Shown here in pieces: positions 49,255 through 58,069 of a stretch of 64,000 nt of DNA. Below the pieces are notes generated by a model, which worked only from the letters and a program-made list of their open reading frames with translations, was not told the origin of the DNA and made no database searches. The translations under genes were made by a program, and so were the position numbers. Position 1 is the first letter of the stretch, and every line of letters begins with the position of its first letter. The stretch is from Streptomyces sp. NBC_01716 (GTDB lineage: Bacteria > Actinomycetota > Actinomycetes > Streptomycetales > Streptomycetaceae): contig NZ_CP109181.1 of the NCBI RefSeq assembly GCF_036248275.1, forward strand, positions 6,820,001-6,884,000. Direction: 5' to 3'.

Positions 49255-50435
49255 AGGCCTCCGCCTTCCTCTACCCCTGGGACGTCGTGGGCGACCCCGG
49301 CGCGCCCGCCCGCGTGCGGGACCTGGGCGTCCGCCAGGTCACCCTCGCATCCGCCTACCACTCCACGCGCGCCCTGACCCCGCGCCACCCCCTGCACCGG
49401 GTCGTCACCGCCGAACACTCCGCCGTGCTCCACCCTCTCGACGAGGACCGCTGGGCGGACGCCGAACTGCGCCCGTACGCCGCCGGCGACTGGGCCCCCG
49501 GCGACGCCTTCGGCGAAGCCGCCGCGGTGCTCGCCGACACCGGACTCGACGTGCACACCTGGGTCGTCCTCGCGCACAACTCCCGCCTGGGCGCCGAGAA
49601 TCCAGGCACCTCCGTCGTCAACGTCTACGGCGACCGATACCCCTGGGCCCCGTGCATCGCGCGACCCGCCGTCCGTACGTATGTCGTCTCGCTCGCCGCC
49701 GAAGCCGCCGTACGGCCCGGTGCGAGGGGCACCGAACTGGAATCCCTCGGCTGGTACGGGCTCGCGCATCTGCACGCCCACGACAAGATCGGCGGCGTCC
49801 CGCTCGGCGAGGCCGCGCAGTATCTGATGTCGCTCTGCTTCTGCACCGTCTGCCGCGCCGGATACCTGTCGCTGGGCCTGGACCCCGACGAGCTGAACAC
49901 CGCCGTCAGGCGCGCCCTGGAGCCCGTCTGGGCCGGCGCGCAGGCTCCCGGCGGCCCCGAGGGCCTCGCCGGGATCGAGAAGCTGCTCGGCGCGGAGCTC
50001 ACGGCCGCCACCCTCGACTGGCGTGTCAGCACGGCCCGTTCGCTCCAGGAGGCCACCGTCGCGGCCGTACGCGCCCACGGCGGCCCCGGCTTCCAGGTGC
50101 TGGTCCACGCCGACCCCCACAGCCACCGCACCGGGGCCAACGCCGGTGTCGACCCCACGCACATCCTGGACACCGCCGACGGCGTCGTCCTGCCGTGCAC
50201 GGGGGGCGCGGCGGAGGCGATGCTGCCACCGTTCGCCGCCCACCGCCGTGAACCCACCGTGCTGGCCGCCAACTTCACCGTTGTCGCGGGTATGGGCGGG
50301 AGCCCCGGCACCCTCGCCGACGACGCGGCGCACGCGCGTGCGCTCGGCGCGACCGAACTGCGGCTGTACCACGCGGGCCTGGCGTCGGACGCCGATCTCG
50401 CGGCCGTCACCGCCGCGCTCTCACGCCTCGGCTGA
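49251..50435 (+). CDS. Unknown protein coupled to the aldarate dehydratase
   Basis: Protein of 394 residues from GTG 49251, overlapping the dehydratase TGA, so translation is coupled. The opening KASAFLYPWDVVGDPGAPARVRDLGVRQVTLASAYHSTRAL looks like the first strands of a TIM barrel. Later there are a Cys-rich CFCTVC (about residue 200), FQVLVHADPHSHRTGANAG and a final helix. It resembles glycosidase-like barrels of unknown activity. No signal peptide is evident. The context suggests a role in handling uronate-containing compounds, but I cannot name it. The 3' end overlaps the convergent MFS gene by 15 bp. Confidence 0.7.
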   Translation: MKASAFLYPWDVVGDPGAPARVRDLGVRQVTLASAYHSTRALTPRHPLHRVVTAEHSAVLHPLDEDRWADAELRPYAAGDWAPGDAFGEAAAVLADTGLDVHTWVVLAHNSRLGAENPGTSVVNVYGDRYPWAPCIARPAVRTYVVSLAAEAAVRPGARGTELESLGWYGLAHLHAHDKIGGVPLGEAAQYLMSLCFCTVCRAGYLSLGLDPDELNTAVRRALEPVWAGAQAPGGPEGLAGIEKLLGAELTAATLDWRVSTARSLQEATVAAVRAHGGPGFQVLVHADPHSHRTGANAGVDPTHILDTADGVVLPCTGGAAEAMLPPFAAHRREPTVLAANFTVVAGMGGSPGTLADDAAHARALGATELRLYHAGLASDADLAAVTAALSRLG

Positions 50436-51650
50436 CCGGCCCCGGGGCAGTCCTCCGTAGAAGGCGAGGCCGGCCGCCGCCAGCAGCCCGATCACTCCGG
50501 TGACCGGCAGCAGCACCGTGATGTCGACGAAGGCGATCAGTCCCGCGCCGAGCGCGAGGGACACCGCGTTCGGCACGTAGATCAGGGTGTTGGCGGTGGC
50601 GGCGGTCCGCCCGAGCACGGCGTCCGGAGTCTCGCGCTGCACCGCCGTCAGCGCCACGATCAGCACGCACGGCAGGCCGATCCCCACCGCCACCGCGCTC
50701 GCCAGCACCACGGCGTCGTACGGCAGCGCCCGCAGCCCCACCGCGACCGCGAAGAGCGCGATGCCACCGGCGGCGAACGCCCGTTCCGGCATCCTGCGCA
50801 TCAGCGGACCCGCCAGCAGCCCCACGGCGACCGAGCCGACGCCCTGGAGCGCGTAGAGCAGACCTACGTACGTAGGCGCGTGCCCGAGGCCCTTGTCGAC
50901 CACCGCGTAGATCGCCGCGCCGTTGAGCCCCGCGAGCAGCATCGTCATCGATCCCGCCAGGACCAGGGGGCGCAGGACCGGTGAGTTCCGCAGCACCCGC
51001 GCGCCCTGCGCCGTACGGGAGAGCCAACTCCCGGTGCGGTCCGGCACCGGCTTCTCCTCCCGGATCCGCATCAGCGCGAAGAGCCCCGCCGACAGCGCGA
51101 ACGTCGCGGCGTCGAGCAGGGCGACCGTCCCGCCGCCGTACGCCGCGAACAGCCCGGCGCCCGCGAGCGGCGCGAGGAGCTTCATGCCCTCGTTCGCCGT
51201 CATCCGCAGCCCGTTGAAGTCACCGAGCAGCCGCTTGTCGATCGCCGTCGCGACCAGGGCTGCCTCGGCGGCGTCCTGCACCACACCACTGACGCCGTAG
51301 ACGAGCAGCACGGCGAACAGGATCCAGATCCGGCCGGCCGATTCGACCACGAGGAGCAGGGGCAGCAGCGCGGCCATCGCGAGATTGCAGAACACCAGCA
51401 GCGGTCTGCGCCGCCACCGGTCGGCGACCGCGCCCAGCAGGGGCCCCACCAGCGTCGGCGCCCACATCGCGAAGACGGTCAGGGCCGCCAGACTGTCCGA
51501 CCCGGTGAGGGACTTGACCCAGATCCCGCCGACCAGCCACATCGCCGACGTACCGAAGCCGGACACCACCACACCGGACAGATACAGCCCGGCGTTGCGG
51601 TCCCGGAGGACCGTGCCCATGGCCCACTTCTTCCCCATCCCCATCGGCAC
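50421..51650 (-). CDS. MFS transporter
   Basis: Protein of 409 residues with about twelve hydrophobic helices, of the major facilitator superfamily, drug-efflux-like subgroup. The loop 2-3 motif is recognisable as GAVADRWRRRPLL near residues 73-85. The N-terminus is uncertain: ATG 51650 and several in-frame ATGs down to 51620 exist, and the last gives MGTVLRDRNAGLYLSG, where the first helix starts. The substrate is unknown. It lies 41 bp downstream of the PBP gene on the same strand. Confidence 0.85.
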   Translation of the reverse strand: MPMGMGKKWAMGTVLRDRNAGLYLSGVVVSGFGTSAMWLVGGIWVKSLTGSDSLAALTVFAMWAPTLVGPLLGAVADRWRRRPLLVFCNLAMAALLPLLLVVESAGRIWILFAVLLVYGVSGVVQDAAEAALVATAIDKRLLGDFNGLRMTANEGMKLLAPLAGAGLFAAYGGGTVALLDAATFALSAGLFALMRIREEKPVPDRTGSWLSRTAQGARVLRNSPVLRPLVLAGSMTMLLAGLNGAAIYAVVDKGLGHAPTYVGLLYALQGVGSVAVGLLAGPLMRRMPERAFAAGGIALFAVAVGLRALPYDAVVLASAVAVGIGLPCVLIVALTAVQRETPDAVLGRTAATANTLIYVPNAVSLALGAGLIAFVDITVLLPVTGVIGLLAAAGLAFYGGLPRGRSAEA

Positions 51651-51691
51651 ATCCTGGCACGGGGGTCCGGGCCGCCGGCGGGGCCGCCCGG

Positions 51692-53143
51692 TCAGCGCAG
51701 CGCCGCCTCCATCATCCGCTTGGCGATCGGCGCCGCCAGCCCGTTGCCGCTGACCTCCGAGCGTGCCGCGCCCGAGTCCTCGACCAGGACGGCCACCGCC
51801 ACCTCCTTGCCCGTGGACGCGTCCTTCGCGTACGAGGTGAACCAGGCGTACGGCGTCTGGCTGTTGTCCACACCGTGCTGGGCCGTGCCCGTCTTGCCGC
51901 CCACCTCGACGCCGTCGATACGGGCGTTGGTGCCCGTGCCCTCATCGACCACCGTCACCATCGCGCTGCGCAACTGCTCGGCCGTCGACGACGAGACGAT
52001 CCGGCGCGACGGCTCGTCCTCGTAAGAGGTGAGCGTGTCGCCGCCCGCGTCCACGACCTTGGAGACCATGTGCGGCGATTCGAGGACCCCGTCGTTGGCC
52101 AGCGCGGAGGAGACCATCGCCAGCTGGAGCGGCGTGGCGGTGACCTCGAACTGGCCGATGCCCGTCAGTGCCGTCTGCGCGTCGTCCATGCCGGACGGGT
52201 AGACGCTCGCGGCGGCCCGCACCGGCACGTCCTGCTCGGTGTCGTTGAAACCCAGCTTCGACGCCGTCGCGCGCACCTTGTCCTCGCCGAGGTCGGCGGC
52301 CATCTTCGCGAAGACGTTGTTGCACGAGTACTGGAGCGCCGTGCGGATCGTCGCGTCCTCGCAGGGCGCCGACTTGTTCTCGTTCTCCAGGACCGTGCTG
52401 GTGCCGGGCAGCGTGAACGGGTCCGGGCTCTCGGTCCGGGTGTCCACATCCCCGTACAGCCCGTCCTCCAGCGCCGCCGCGGCCACCACCAGCTTGAAGG
52501 TCGACCCCGGCGGCAGCGGCTGCCGCAGCGCCCGGTTGACCATCGGCTTGTCCGCGTCCGCGTTCAGCCGGCTCCACGCGTCGCCGTCGTTCGTGCCACT
52601 GATCGCCGACGGGTCGTACGACGGGGTGCTGACCATCCCGAGGATCTTCCCCGTCGCCGGGTCGATCGCGACGGCCGCGCCCTTCTTGTCGCCCAGCGCC
52701 TCGAAACCGGCCTTCTGCACCGCCGGGTCGATCGTCGTCAGCACACTGCCCGGCGCGGTCTGCTTGCCCGTGAGCGCGTCCAGCGGATTCTTCAGCCGGG
52801 GGTCCGTGCCGTCCAGGACGTGCGAGTAGATGCCTTCGAGCTGCGTGGAGCGGTACGCCTGCGAGCTGTAGCCGGTGACCGCCGCGTAGAGCTCACCGTC
52901 CGTGTACGTACGTTTGTACTTCAGGTCGTCGCCGCCCGACGTCCTGGCGGAGCCCGTGACGGGGGAGCCGGCCACGACGATGTCGCCCAGCGGCTGGGCG
53001 TACTGGTCGATGAGCGTGCGTCGGTTGCGTTCGTTGTCCGCGAGGGCCTTGCCCTGGTACGCCTGCACCCAGGTGGCCCGCACCAGCAGGGCGAGCACCA
53101 TGAGCAGACAGACGACCGCGGTGCGCCTGATTGTCTTGTTCAT
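51692..53143 (-). CDS. Class B penicillin-binding protein (PbpA-like)
   Basis: Protein of 483 residues with a short cytoplasmic start and one membrane anchor (residues 8-25), a pedestal, and a transpeptidase domain. The active-site motifs are complete: S214-TFK (SxxK), S273-CN (SxN) and K417-TG. It resembles PbpA, which crosslinks septal or sporulation peptidoglycan in actinobacteria, and Streptomyces genomes contain several paralogues. It is not next to rodA/ftsW or pknB here, unlike the canonical pbpA, so it is probably an accessory copy. It starts at ATG 53143 without a strong ribosome site. Confidence 0.92.
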   Translation of the reverse strand: MNKTIRRTAVVCLLMVLALLVRATWVQAYQGKALADNERNRRTLIDQYAQPLGDIVVAGSPVTGSARTSGGDDLKYKRTYTDGELYAAVTGYSSQAYRSTQLEGIYSHVLDGTDPRLKNPLDALTGKQTAPGSVLTTIDPAVQKAGFEALGDKKGAAVAIDPATGKILGMVSTPSYDPSAISGTNDGDAWSRLNADADKPMVNRALRQPLPPGSTFKLVVAAAALEDGLYGDVDTRTESPDPFTLPGTSTVLENENKSAPCEDATIRTALQYSCNNVFAKMAADLGEDKVRATASKLGFNDTEQDVPVRAAASVYPSGMDDAQTALTGIGQFEVTATPLQLAMVSSALANDGVLESPHMVSKVVDAGGDTLTSYEDEPSRRIVSSSTAEQLRSAMVTVVDEGTGTNARIDGVEVGGKTGTAQHGVDNSQTPYAWFTSYAKDASTGKEVAVAVLVEDSGAARSEVSGNGLAAPIAKRMMEAALR

Positions 53144-53282
53144 CCCACACCGGAGGACGAACGGGACCGGGCCGCGCGTTCCGCCGGGAGCCTCTTCTCA
53201 GAAACTCTTCATACCGGGCCGGCCGGCCGGTGGGACGGAGGTCACCCGCGCGGGGGAGACCGGTCGCCCGGGAGGGGCGCGG

Positions 53283-54053
53283 TCAGAGCCTGCGGGTGGC
53301 CAGCGTCAGACGGTCGCGCGCGTCGAACAGCGCGTCCTTGATCATCTGCTCGTGCGCGGGCGTGAGCCGCGCCACCGGCACCGAGCAGCTGATCGCGTCG
53401 CGCGCGGGTGTCCGGTAGGGGATCGCGATGCCGAAGCAGCGCAGCCCGAGGGTGTTCTCCTCACGGTCCACGGCGTACCCCTGCTCGCGGATCGTGTTCA
53501 GTTCCCCGATGAGCTTCTCGCGGTCGGTGATGGTGTGCTCGGTCAGCGACGACAACGTCTCCGGCAGCATCTTCCGCACCTGCTCGTCGCTGTGCGTCGC
53601 GAGCAGAGCCTTGCCGAGCGAGGTCGAGTGCGCGGGCAGCCGGCGGCCGACGCGCGTGAAGGGCCGCAGATAGTGCTGGGACTGGCGGGTGGCGAGATAG
53701 ACGATGCTTGTGCCGTCGAGGCGCGCCAGGTGGATCGTCTCCGTCGTGTCGTCGGAGAGCCGGTCCAGGGTGGGGCGGGCGGCGGCCACCACCTCGTCAC
53801 CGTCGATGTACGACGTGCCGACGAGCAGGGCCCGTACGCCGATGCCGTACCGCGTGCCCGTCGCGTCGGTCTCCACCCAGCCCAGCTCCACCAGGGTCCG
53901 CAGCAGCATGTAGAGACTGGACTTCGGATAGCCGACCGCTTCCTGCACCGAGGCGAGGGAGTGCATCCCGGGACGCCCGGCGAAGTACTCCAGCAATTCC
54001 ACCGTCCGCACGGCGGACTTGACTTGTGCTCCACCCGTTTCCGCTGCCGACAT
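53283..54053 (-). CDS. IclR-family transcriptional regulator
   Basis: Protein of 256 residues. The winged helix spans about 10-75 (VKSAVRTVELLEYFAGRPGMHSLASVQEAVGYPKSSLYMLLRTL). The effector domain follows, with PAHSTSLGKALLATHSDEQVRKML and SLGKALL typical of IclR. Start ATG 54053 with GAGGGACA upstream. A huge antisense reading continues to 55847 but is an artefact. Position beside the semialdehyde dehydrogenase and shared CTGTTCAGAA motifs make it the likely regulator of the uronate genes. The effector is probably an aldarate or 2-oxo intermediate (inference). Confidence 0.9.
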   Translation of the reverse strand: MSAAETGGAQVKSAVRTVELLEYFAGRPGMHSLASVQEAVGYPKSSLYMLLRTLVELGWVETDATGTRYGIGVRALLVGTSYIDGDEVVAAARPTLDRLSDDTTETIHLARLDGTSIVYLATRQSQHYLRPFTRVGRRLPAHSTSLGKALLATHSDEQVRKMLPETLSSLTEHTITDREKLIGELNTIREQGYAVDREENTLGLRCFGIAIPYRTPARDAISCSVPVARLTPAHEQMIKDALFDARDRLTLATRRL

Positions 54054-54135
54054 TGTCCCTCGCCCCTCACTTGACCACTCTTGACCACATAGAACGCACA
54101 GAAATAGAGTCCCCTTGGATTCATCATCAGGAACT

Positions 54136-54155
54136 CTGTTCAGAATACCGAACAG
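54136..54155. promoter_or_regulatory. IclR-type operator CTGTTC-N8-GAACAG
   Basis: CTGTTC (54136-54141) and GAACAG (54150-54155) form an inverted repeat with an 8-bp spacer, between the divergent IclR and dehydrogenase genes. Its left half, CTGTTCAGAA, recurs upstream of the aldarate dehydratase gene at 48221. Confidence 0.65.
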
Positions 54156-54203
54156 CGCCTTGGTGATGACAGCGGACGACACAGGAATTGGAAGGAAGCC
54201 GCG

Positions 54204-55748
54204 GTGGCAGCAGTACCAGTCTGGAGTGTCGACCCCCGAACCGGGAAGCCGCGTGAGCAGGTCGCGGTCGAGGCCACGGCCGAGGAGGTCGACCGCGCGG
54301 TGGGCCGCGCGCACGCCGCCCGGCCCGCGCTCGCCGACCGTACCGCGCGTGCGGCGCTTCTGCGTACGGCGGCGGATCTCCTCGATGAATCGGGGGCGTA
54401 CGCCATCGAGGCGGCGGACGCCGAGACCGCGCTGGGACCGGTCCGGCTCACCGGCGAACTCGCCCGTACGACCGCCCAGTTGAGGGCCTTCGCGGACGTC
54501 GTCGACGAGGGCGCGTTCCTCGACGTACGCATCGACCACGCCGACGGCGACCGTACGCCGCCCTGGCCCGACCTGCGGCGCTGGAAGGTGCCGCTCGGCG
54601 TCGTCGCCGTCTACTCGGCCAGCAACTTCCCGTTCGCCTTCTCCGTCCCTGGCGGCGACACCGCGAGCGCGCTCGCCGCCGGCTGCCCCGTGGTCGTCAA
54701 GGCACACCCCGACCACCCCGCCACCTCCGAGATCTGCGCCGCCACCCTGCGCAGGGCCGCCGCGCAGGTCGGACTGCCCGAGGACGTGGTGGTCCTGGTC
54801 CACGGCTTCCAGGCCGGTGTGGAGCTGGTGAAGCACCCGCTGGTGGCCGGGGCGGGCTTCACCGGTTCGGTACGCGGCGGACGCGCCCTCTTCGACGCGG
54901 CGGCGGCCCGGCCCACCCCGATCCCCTTCCACGGCGAACTCGGCTCGCTCAACCCCGTCGTGATCACCGAGGCGGCGGCGGCCGAGCGCCCCGAGCAGCT
55001 CGGCGCCGGTCTGGCCGGGGCGATGACGCTGGGCGAGGGCCAGTTCTGCACCAAGCCCGGCTTCGTCCTGGTCCCGGAGGGCGACGCGGGCGACAGTCTC
55101 CTCAAGTCGCTGACGACGGCCGTCAGCGAGACCGAGCCCGGCGTGATGCTCGACCACCGGATGCGGGACGCGTTCGTCGCGGGCGTACGCGAGCGGGCGG
55201 AGCTGCCCGACGTGGCGGCCCCCATCACCCCGGGCGCCGGCGGCGACCACACCGTCAGCGCGGGCTATCTGACCGTACCGGCGGGGCGCCTGGCCGCCGA
55301 CGGACCGCACGATCTGCTCCTGGAGGAGTGCTTCGGCCCGGTGACGGTCGTCGCCCGGTACGGCTCCGACGCCGAGATCGGCGCCGTCCTCGGCCGCCTC
55401 CCCGGCAACCTCACCGCCACGCTGCACCTCGCCGACAGCGAGGCCGGGGACGCGGACTCCGGCGCGGCGCGGCTGCTCGCCGACCTGACGCCGCTCGCGG
55501 GCCGCGTCCTCGTCAACGGCTGGCCCACCGGCGTCGCCGTCGCCCCCGCGCAGCAGCACGGCGGCCCCTACCCGGCGTCCACCTCCACGTCGACCTCCGT
55601 CGGCGCCACGGCGATCGAGCGCTGGCTGCGGCCCGTCACCTACCAGTCCACGCCCGCCGCGCTGCTCCCGCCGGAGCTGCGCGACGACAACCCGGCGGGT
55701 CTGCCCCGCCGGGTGGACGGCCGCGCGGAGCCGGCGACGGTCTCGTAG
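54204..55748 (+). CDS. 2-oxoglutarate semialdehyde dehydrogenase (NADP+)
   Basis: Protein of 514 residues in the aldehyde dehydrogenase superfamily. The catalytic residues are C282 (EGQFCTKPG), E245 (HGELGSLNP), N141 (SASNFPFAF) and K166. The FCTKPG form and the GELGSLNPV stretch are characteristic of the KGSADH group, which converts 2-oxoglutarate semialdehyde to 2-oxoglutarate at the end of oxidative sugar-acid pathways. Its start is GTG 54204 with GGAAGGAAGCCGCG upstream. It is divergent from the IclR gene and completes the set with udh and the dehydratase. A glucarate/galactarate dehydratase is not present in the window. Confidence 0.9.
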   Translation: MAAVPVWSVDPRTGKPREQVAVEATAEEVDRAVGRAHAARPALADRTARAALLRTAADLLDESGAYAIEAADAETALGPVRLTGELARTTAQLRAFADVVDEGAFLDVRIDHADGDRTPPWPDLRRWKVPLGVVAVYSASNFPFAFSVPGGDTASALAAGCPVVVKAHPDHPATSEICAATLRRAAAQVGLPEDVVVLVHGFQAGVELVKHPLVAGAGFTGSVRGGRALFDAAAARPTPIPFHGELGSLNPVVITEAAAAERPEQLGAGLAGAMTLGEGQFCTKPGFVLVPEGDAGDSLLKSLTTAVSETEPGVMLDHRMRDAFVAGVRERAELPDVAAPITPGAGGDHTVSAGYLTVPAGRLAADGPHDLLLEECFGPVTVVARYGSDAEIGAVLGRLPGNLTATLHLADSEAGDADSGAARLLADLTPLAGRVLVNGWPTGVAVAPAQQHGGPYPASTSTSTSVGATAIERWLRPVTYQSTPAALLPPELRDDNPAGLPRRVDGRAEPATVS

Positions 55749-55763
55749 ACCAGCGAAACGCGA

Positions 55764-55804
55764 CCCCCGACCGCCCGGTAAATCGTTTGCCGGGCGGTCG
55801 GGGG
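55764..55804 (+). terminator. Terminator of the semialdehyde dehydrogenase gene
   Basis: CCCCCGACCGCCCG (55764-55777) pairs with CGGGCGGTCGGGGG (55791-55804), a 14-bp perfect stem that one further G-C pair extends, followed by TTTGCT. It is one of the few hairpins here with a short T-tract. Confidence 0.85.
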
Positions 55805-55864
55805 TTTGCTGTACTCCCCGACGTCGGCCGCCCGGCCGACCCGTCAACCACTCAAGGAGCCGTC

Positions 55865-55984
55865 ATGCGCGGAACGTCCGTGTCCATCCAGCGGAAGGGA
55901 ACCCCTGCCTATTCAAAGGACATGACGCTCAGTGAGTACGCGTACGCTCAACCTCGGAATCCTGGCGCACGTCGACGCCGGTAA
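55865..55984 (+). CDS. Leader ORF overlapping the ribosomal-protection gene
   Basis: A 39-codon ORF begins at ATG 55865 with an excellent ribosome site (CTCAAGGAGCCGTC). It encodes MRGTSVSIQRKGTPAYSKDM..., ends with a run of arginines, and stops at TAA 55982-55984. It overlaps the start of the GTPase gene (GTG 55932) in another frame. Its strong start compared with the weaker AAAGGA-N11-GTG of the main gene suggests a regulatory leader. Ribosome stalling by a drug on it could change access to the downstream start. The function is inferred, not known. Confidence 0.55.
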   Translation: MRGTSVSIQRKGTPAYSKDMTLSEYAYAQPRNPGARRRR

Positions 55985-57947
55985 GACCAGCCTGACCGAG
56001 CGGCTGCTGCACGCCGCCGGAGTCATCGACGAGATCGGCCGGGTCGACGACGGGAACACCCAGACCGACTCCCTGGCACTCGAACGCAGGCGCGGCATCA
56101 CCATCAAGTCCGCCGTCGTCTCGTTCGCCATCGACGACATCACCGTCAATCTCATCGACACCCCGGGACACCCGGACTTCATCGCCGAGGTGGAGCGGGT
56201 GCTCAGCGTGCTCGACGGCGCCGTCCTCGTCGTCTCCGCCGTCGAGGGAGTCCAGGCGCAGACGCGCGTCCTGATGCGGACACTGCGCCGGCTGCGCATC
56301 CCCACGCTCGTCTTCGTGAACAAGATCGACCGCGTCGGCGCCCGGCACGACGGCCTGCTGCGTGACCTGGCCGCGAAGCTGACGCCCGCGATCGTCCCGA
56401 TGGGATCGGTACGCCGACTCGGCACGCGCGGGGCCGACTTCACCCCCTACGGCGCGACGGATCCGGCCTTCTCCCCGGCCGGCACGCTGGCCGAGCGACT
56501 GGCCGAACAGGACGACGCCTTCCTGGCGGCGTACGTCGAGGACCCGGCCCGCCTCACGTACGACACGCTCCGCCGCGAACTGGCCCACCGGACAGGCCGG
56601 GCGCTGATCCATCCCGTGTACTTCGGCTCGGCCATGTCCGGCGCGGGTGTGGACACGCTCACCGCCGCCATCAGGGAGTTGCTGCCCGCCACCGCGGGCG
56701 ACGAGCGGGGTCCCGCCTCCGGCACGGTCTTCAAGGTCGAGCGCGGCACGGCCGGCGAGAAGATCGCCTACGTACGGATGCTCGCCGGCACGCTGCGCGT
56801 ACGCGACCGGCTGCCCGTCGGCGACGGCGACGAGGGCAGGGTCACCGCGATCAACGTCTTCGAGGACGGCTCGTCGGTGCGCCGCCCCTCCGTCGGAGCG
56901 GGCCGGATCGGCAAGCTCTGGGGGCTCGCCGACATCCGGATCGGCGACGTGATCGGCGACCCGGCCGCCGCCACCGCCGCGCGCCGCCACTTCTCCCCGC
57001 CGACCCTGGCCACCGTCGTCGTCCCCGGCGAGAGGACCGACAAGGGCGCGCTGCACGCCGCGCTCACCCAACTGGCCGAGCAGGACCCGCTGATCAATCT
57101 GCGGCAGGACGAGATCCGGCAGGAGATCTCGGTCTCGCTCTACGGCGAGGTACAGAAAGAGGTCATCCAGGCGACGCTCGCCGACGAGTACGGCGTGGAC
57201 GTCACCTTCCGTGAGACCACGACGATCTGTGTGGAAAGGCTCGCCGGTACGGGAAGCGCGGCGGAGGTCATGGGAAAGGAACCCAATCCGTTCCTCGCGA
57301 CCGTCGGACTGCGGGTGGAACCGGCGCCGCCCGGCAGCGGTGTGGAATTCCGGCTGGAGGTCGAACTCGGCTCCATGCCATACGCGTTCATGAAAGCCAT
57401 CGAGGACACCGTGCGGCTCACCCTGCGCGAAGGGCTGTACGGATGGGCGGTCCCCGACTGCCTCGTGGTGCTGACGCGCACCGGCTACGCGCCCCGGCAG
57501 AGCCACGCCCACGCCACGTTCGACAAGAGCATGTCGAGCACCGGCGGTGACTTCCGGCTGCTGACCCCGCTGGTGCTGATGGCCGCGCTGAAGGACGCGG
57601 GCACGGTCGTGTGCGAACCCATGCACCGCTTCCGGCTCGACGTACCGGCCGACACGTTCGGAGCGGTGCTGCCCGCCCTCGCCCGGCGGCGTGCGGTGCC
57701 GCACACGCCGTCGGTGCGCGGGACGTCGTACGTGGTGGAGGGCGAGATCCCGGCGGCCCAGGTGCACGCCCTCGAACAGCTGCTGCCGACGCTCACGAGC
57801 GGCGAGGGCGTCCTGGAGGCGGCCTTCGACCATCACCGGCCGGTCCAGGGCCCGCCCCCGGCCCGCTCCCGCACCGACCACGACCCGCTCAATCGCAAGG
57901 AGTACCTCCTCAGCGTGGTGCGGCGGGTCTCGGCGGGGGCGCGGTGA
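55932..57947 (+). CDS. Tet(M)/OtrA-type ribosomal protection GTPase
   Basis: Translation-factor GTPase of 671 residues, EF-G like. G1 is AHVDAGKTS (12-20), the effector-region RRRGITIKSA precedes G3 DTPGH (76-80), and G4 is NKID (130-133). The EF-G domain IV region contains PDCLVVLTRTGYAPRQSHAHATFDKSMSSTGGDF, as in tetracycline ribosomal-protection proteins, which eject tetracycline from the 30S A site. The length is slightly longer than Tet(M). Whether it protects against tetracycline, like OtrA of S. rimosus, or has a housekeeping role is unclear. GTG 55932 was chosen because the frame then starts directly with STRTLNLGILAHVDAGKT. Confidence 0.9.
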   Translation: MSTRTLNLGILAHVDAGKTSLTERLLHAAGVIDEIGRVDDGNTQTDSLALERRRGITIKSAVVSFAIDDITVNLIDTPGHPDFIAEVERVLSVLDGAVLVVSAVEGVQAQTRVLMRTLRRLRIPTLVFVNKIDRVGARHDGLLRDLAAKLTPAIVPMGSVRRLGTRGADFTPYGATDPAFSPAGTLAERLAEQDDAFLAAYVEDPARLTYDTLRRELAHRTGRALIHPVYFGSAMSGAGVDTLTAAIRELLPATAGDERGPASGTVFKVERGTAGEKIAYVRMLAGTLRVRDRLPVGDGDEGRVTAINVFEDGSSVRRPSVGAGRIGKLWGLADIRIGDVIGDPAAATAARRHFSPPTLATVVVPGERTDKGALHAALTQLAEQDPLINLRQDEIRQEISVSLYGEVQKEVIQATLADEYGVDVTFRETTTICVERLAGTGSAAEVMGKEPNPFLATVGLRVEPAPPGSGVEFRLEVELGSMPYAFMKAIEDTVRLTLREGLYGWAVPDCLVVLTRTGYAPRQSHAHATFDKSMSSTGGDFRLLTPLVLMAALKDAGTVVCEPMHRFRLDVPADTFGAVLPALARRRAVPHTPSVRGTSYVVEGEIPAAQVHALEQLLPTLTSGEGVLEAAFDHHRPVQGPPPARSRTDHDPLNRKEYLLSVVRRVSAGAR

Positions 57948-57963
57948 GGCGGCTGTTGCCGGG

Positions 57964-57999
57964 CGTCCCATTCCCGGCCGTCGTGGCGGGAATGGGACG
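57964..57999 (+). terminator. Terminator after the ribosomal-protection gene
   Basis: CGTCCCATTCCCG (57964-57976) pairs with CGGGAATGGGACG (57987-57999), a 13-bp perfect stem with a 10-nt loop, starting 17 bp after the stop codon. Confidence 0.8.
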
Positions 58000-58069
58000 T
58001 GTGTCCGGCGGGTTGCGCTAGGAGCGGAGGGAGGCTCCGCACCGACCTGCCCTGGAGAGAAGCAGACAC

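Noticed and set aside
53283..55847. An 854-residue minus-strand frame covering the semialdehyde dehydrogenase and IclR genes
   Set aside because: Residues before the IclR start are antisense to a clear aldehyde dehydrogenase, and ATG 54053 has its own ribosome site.
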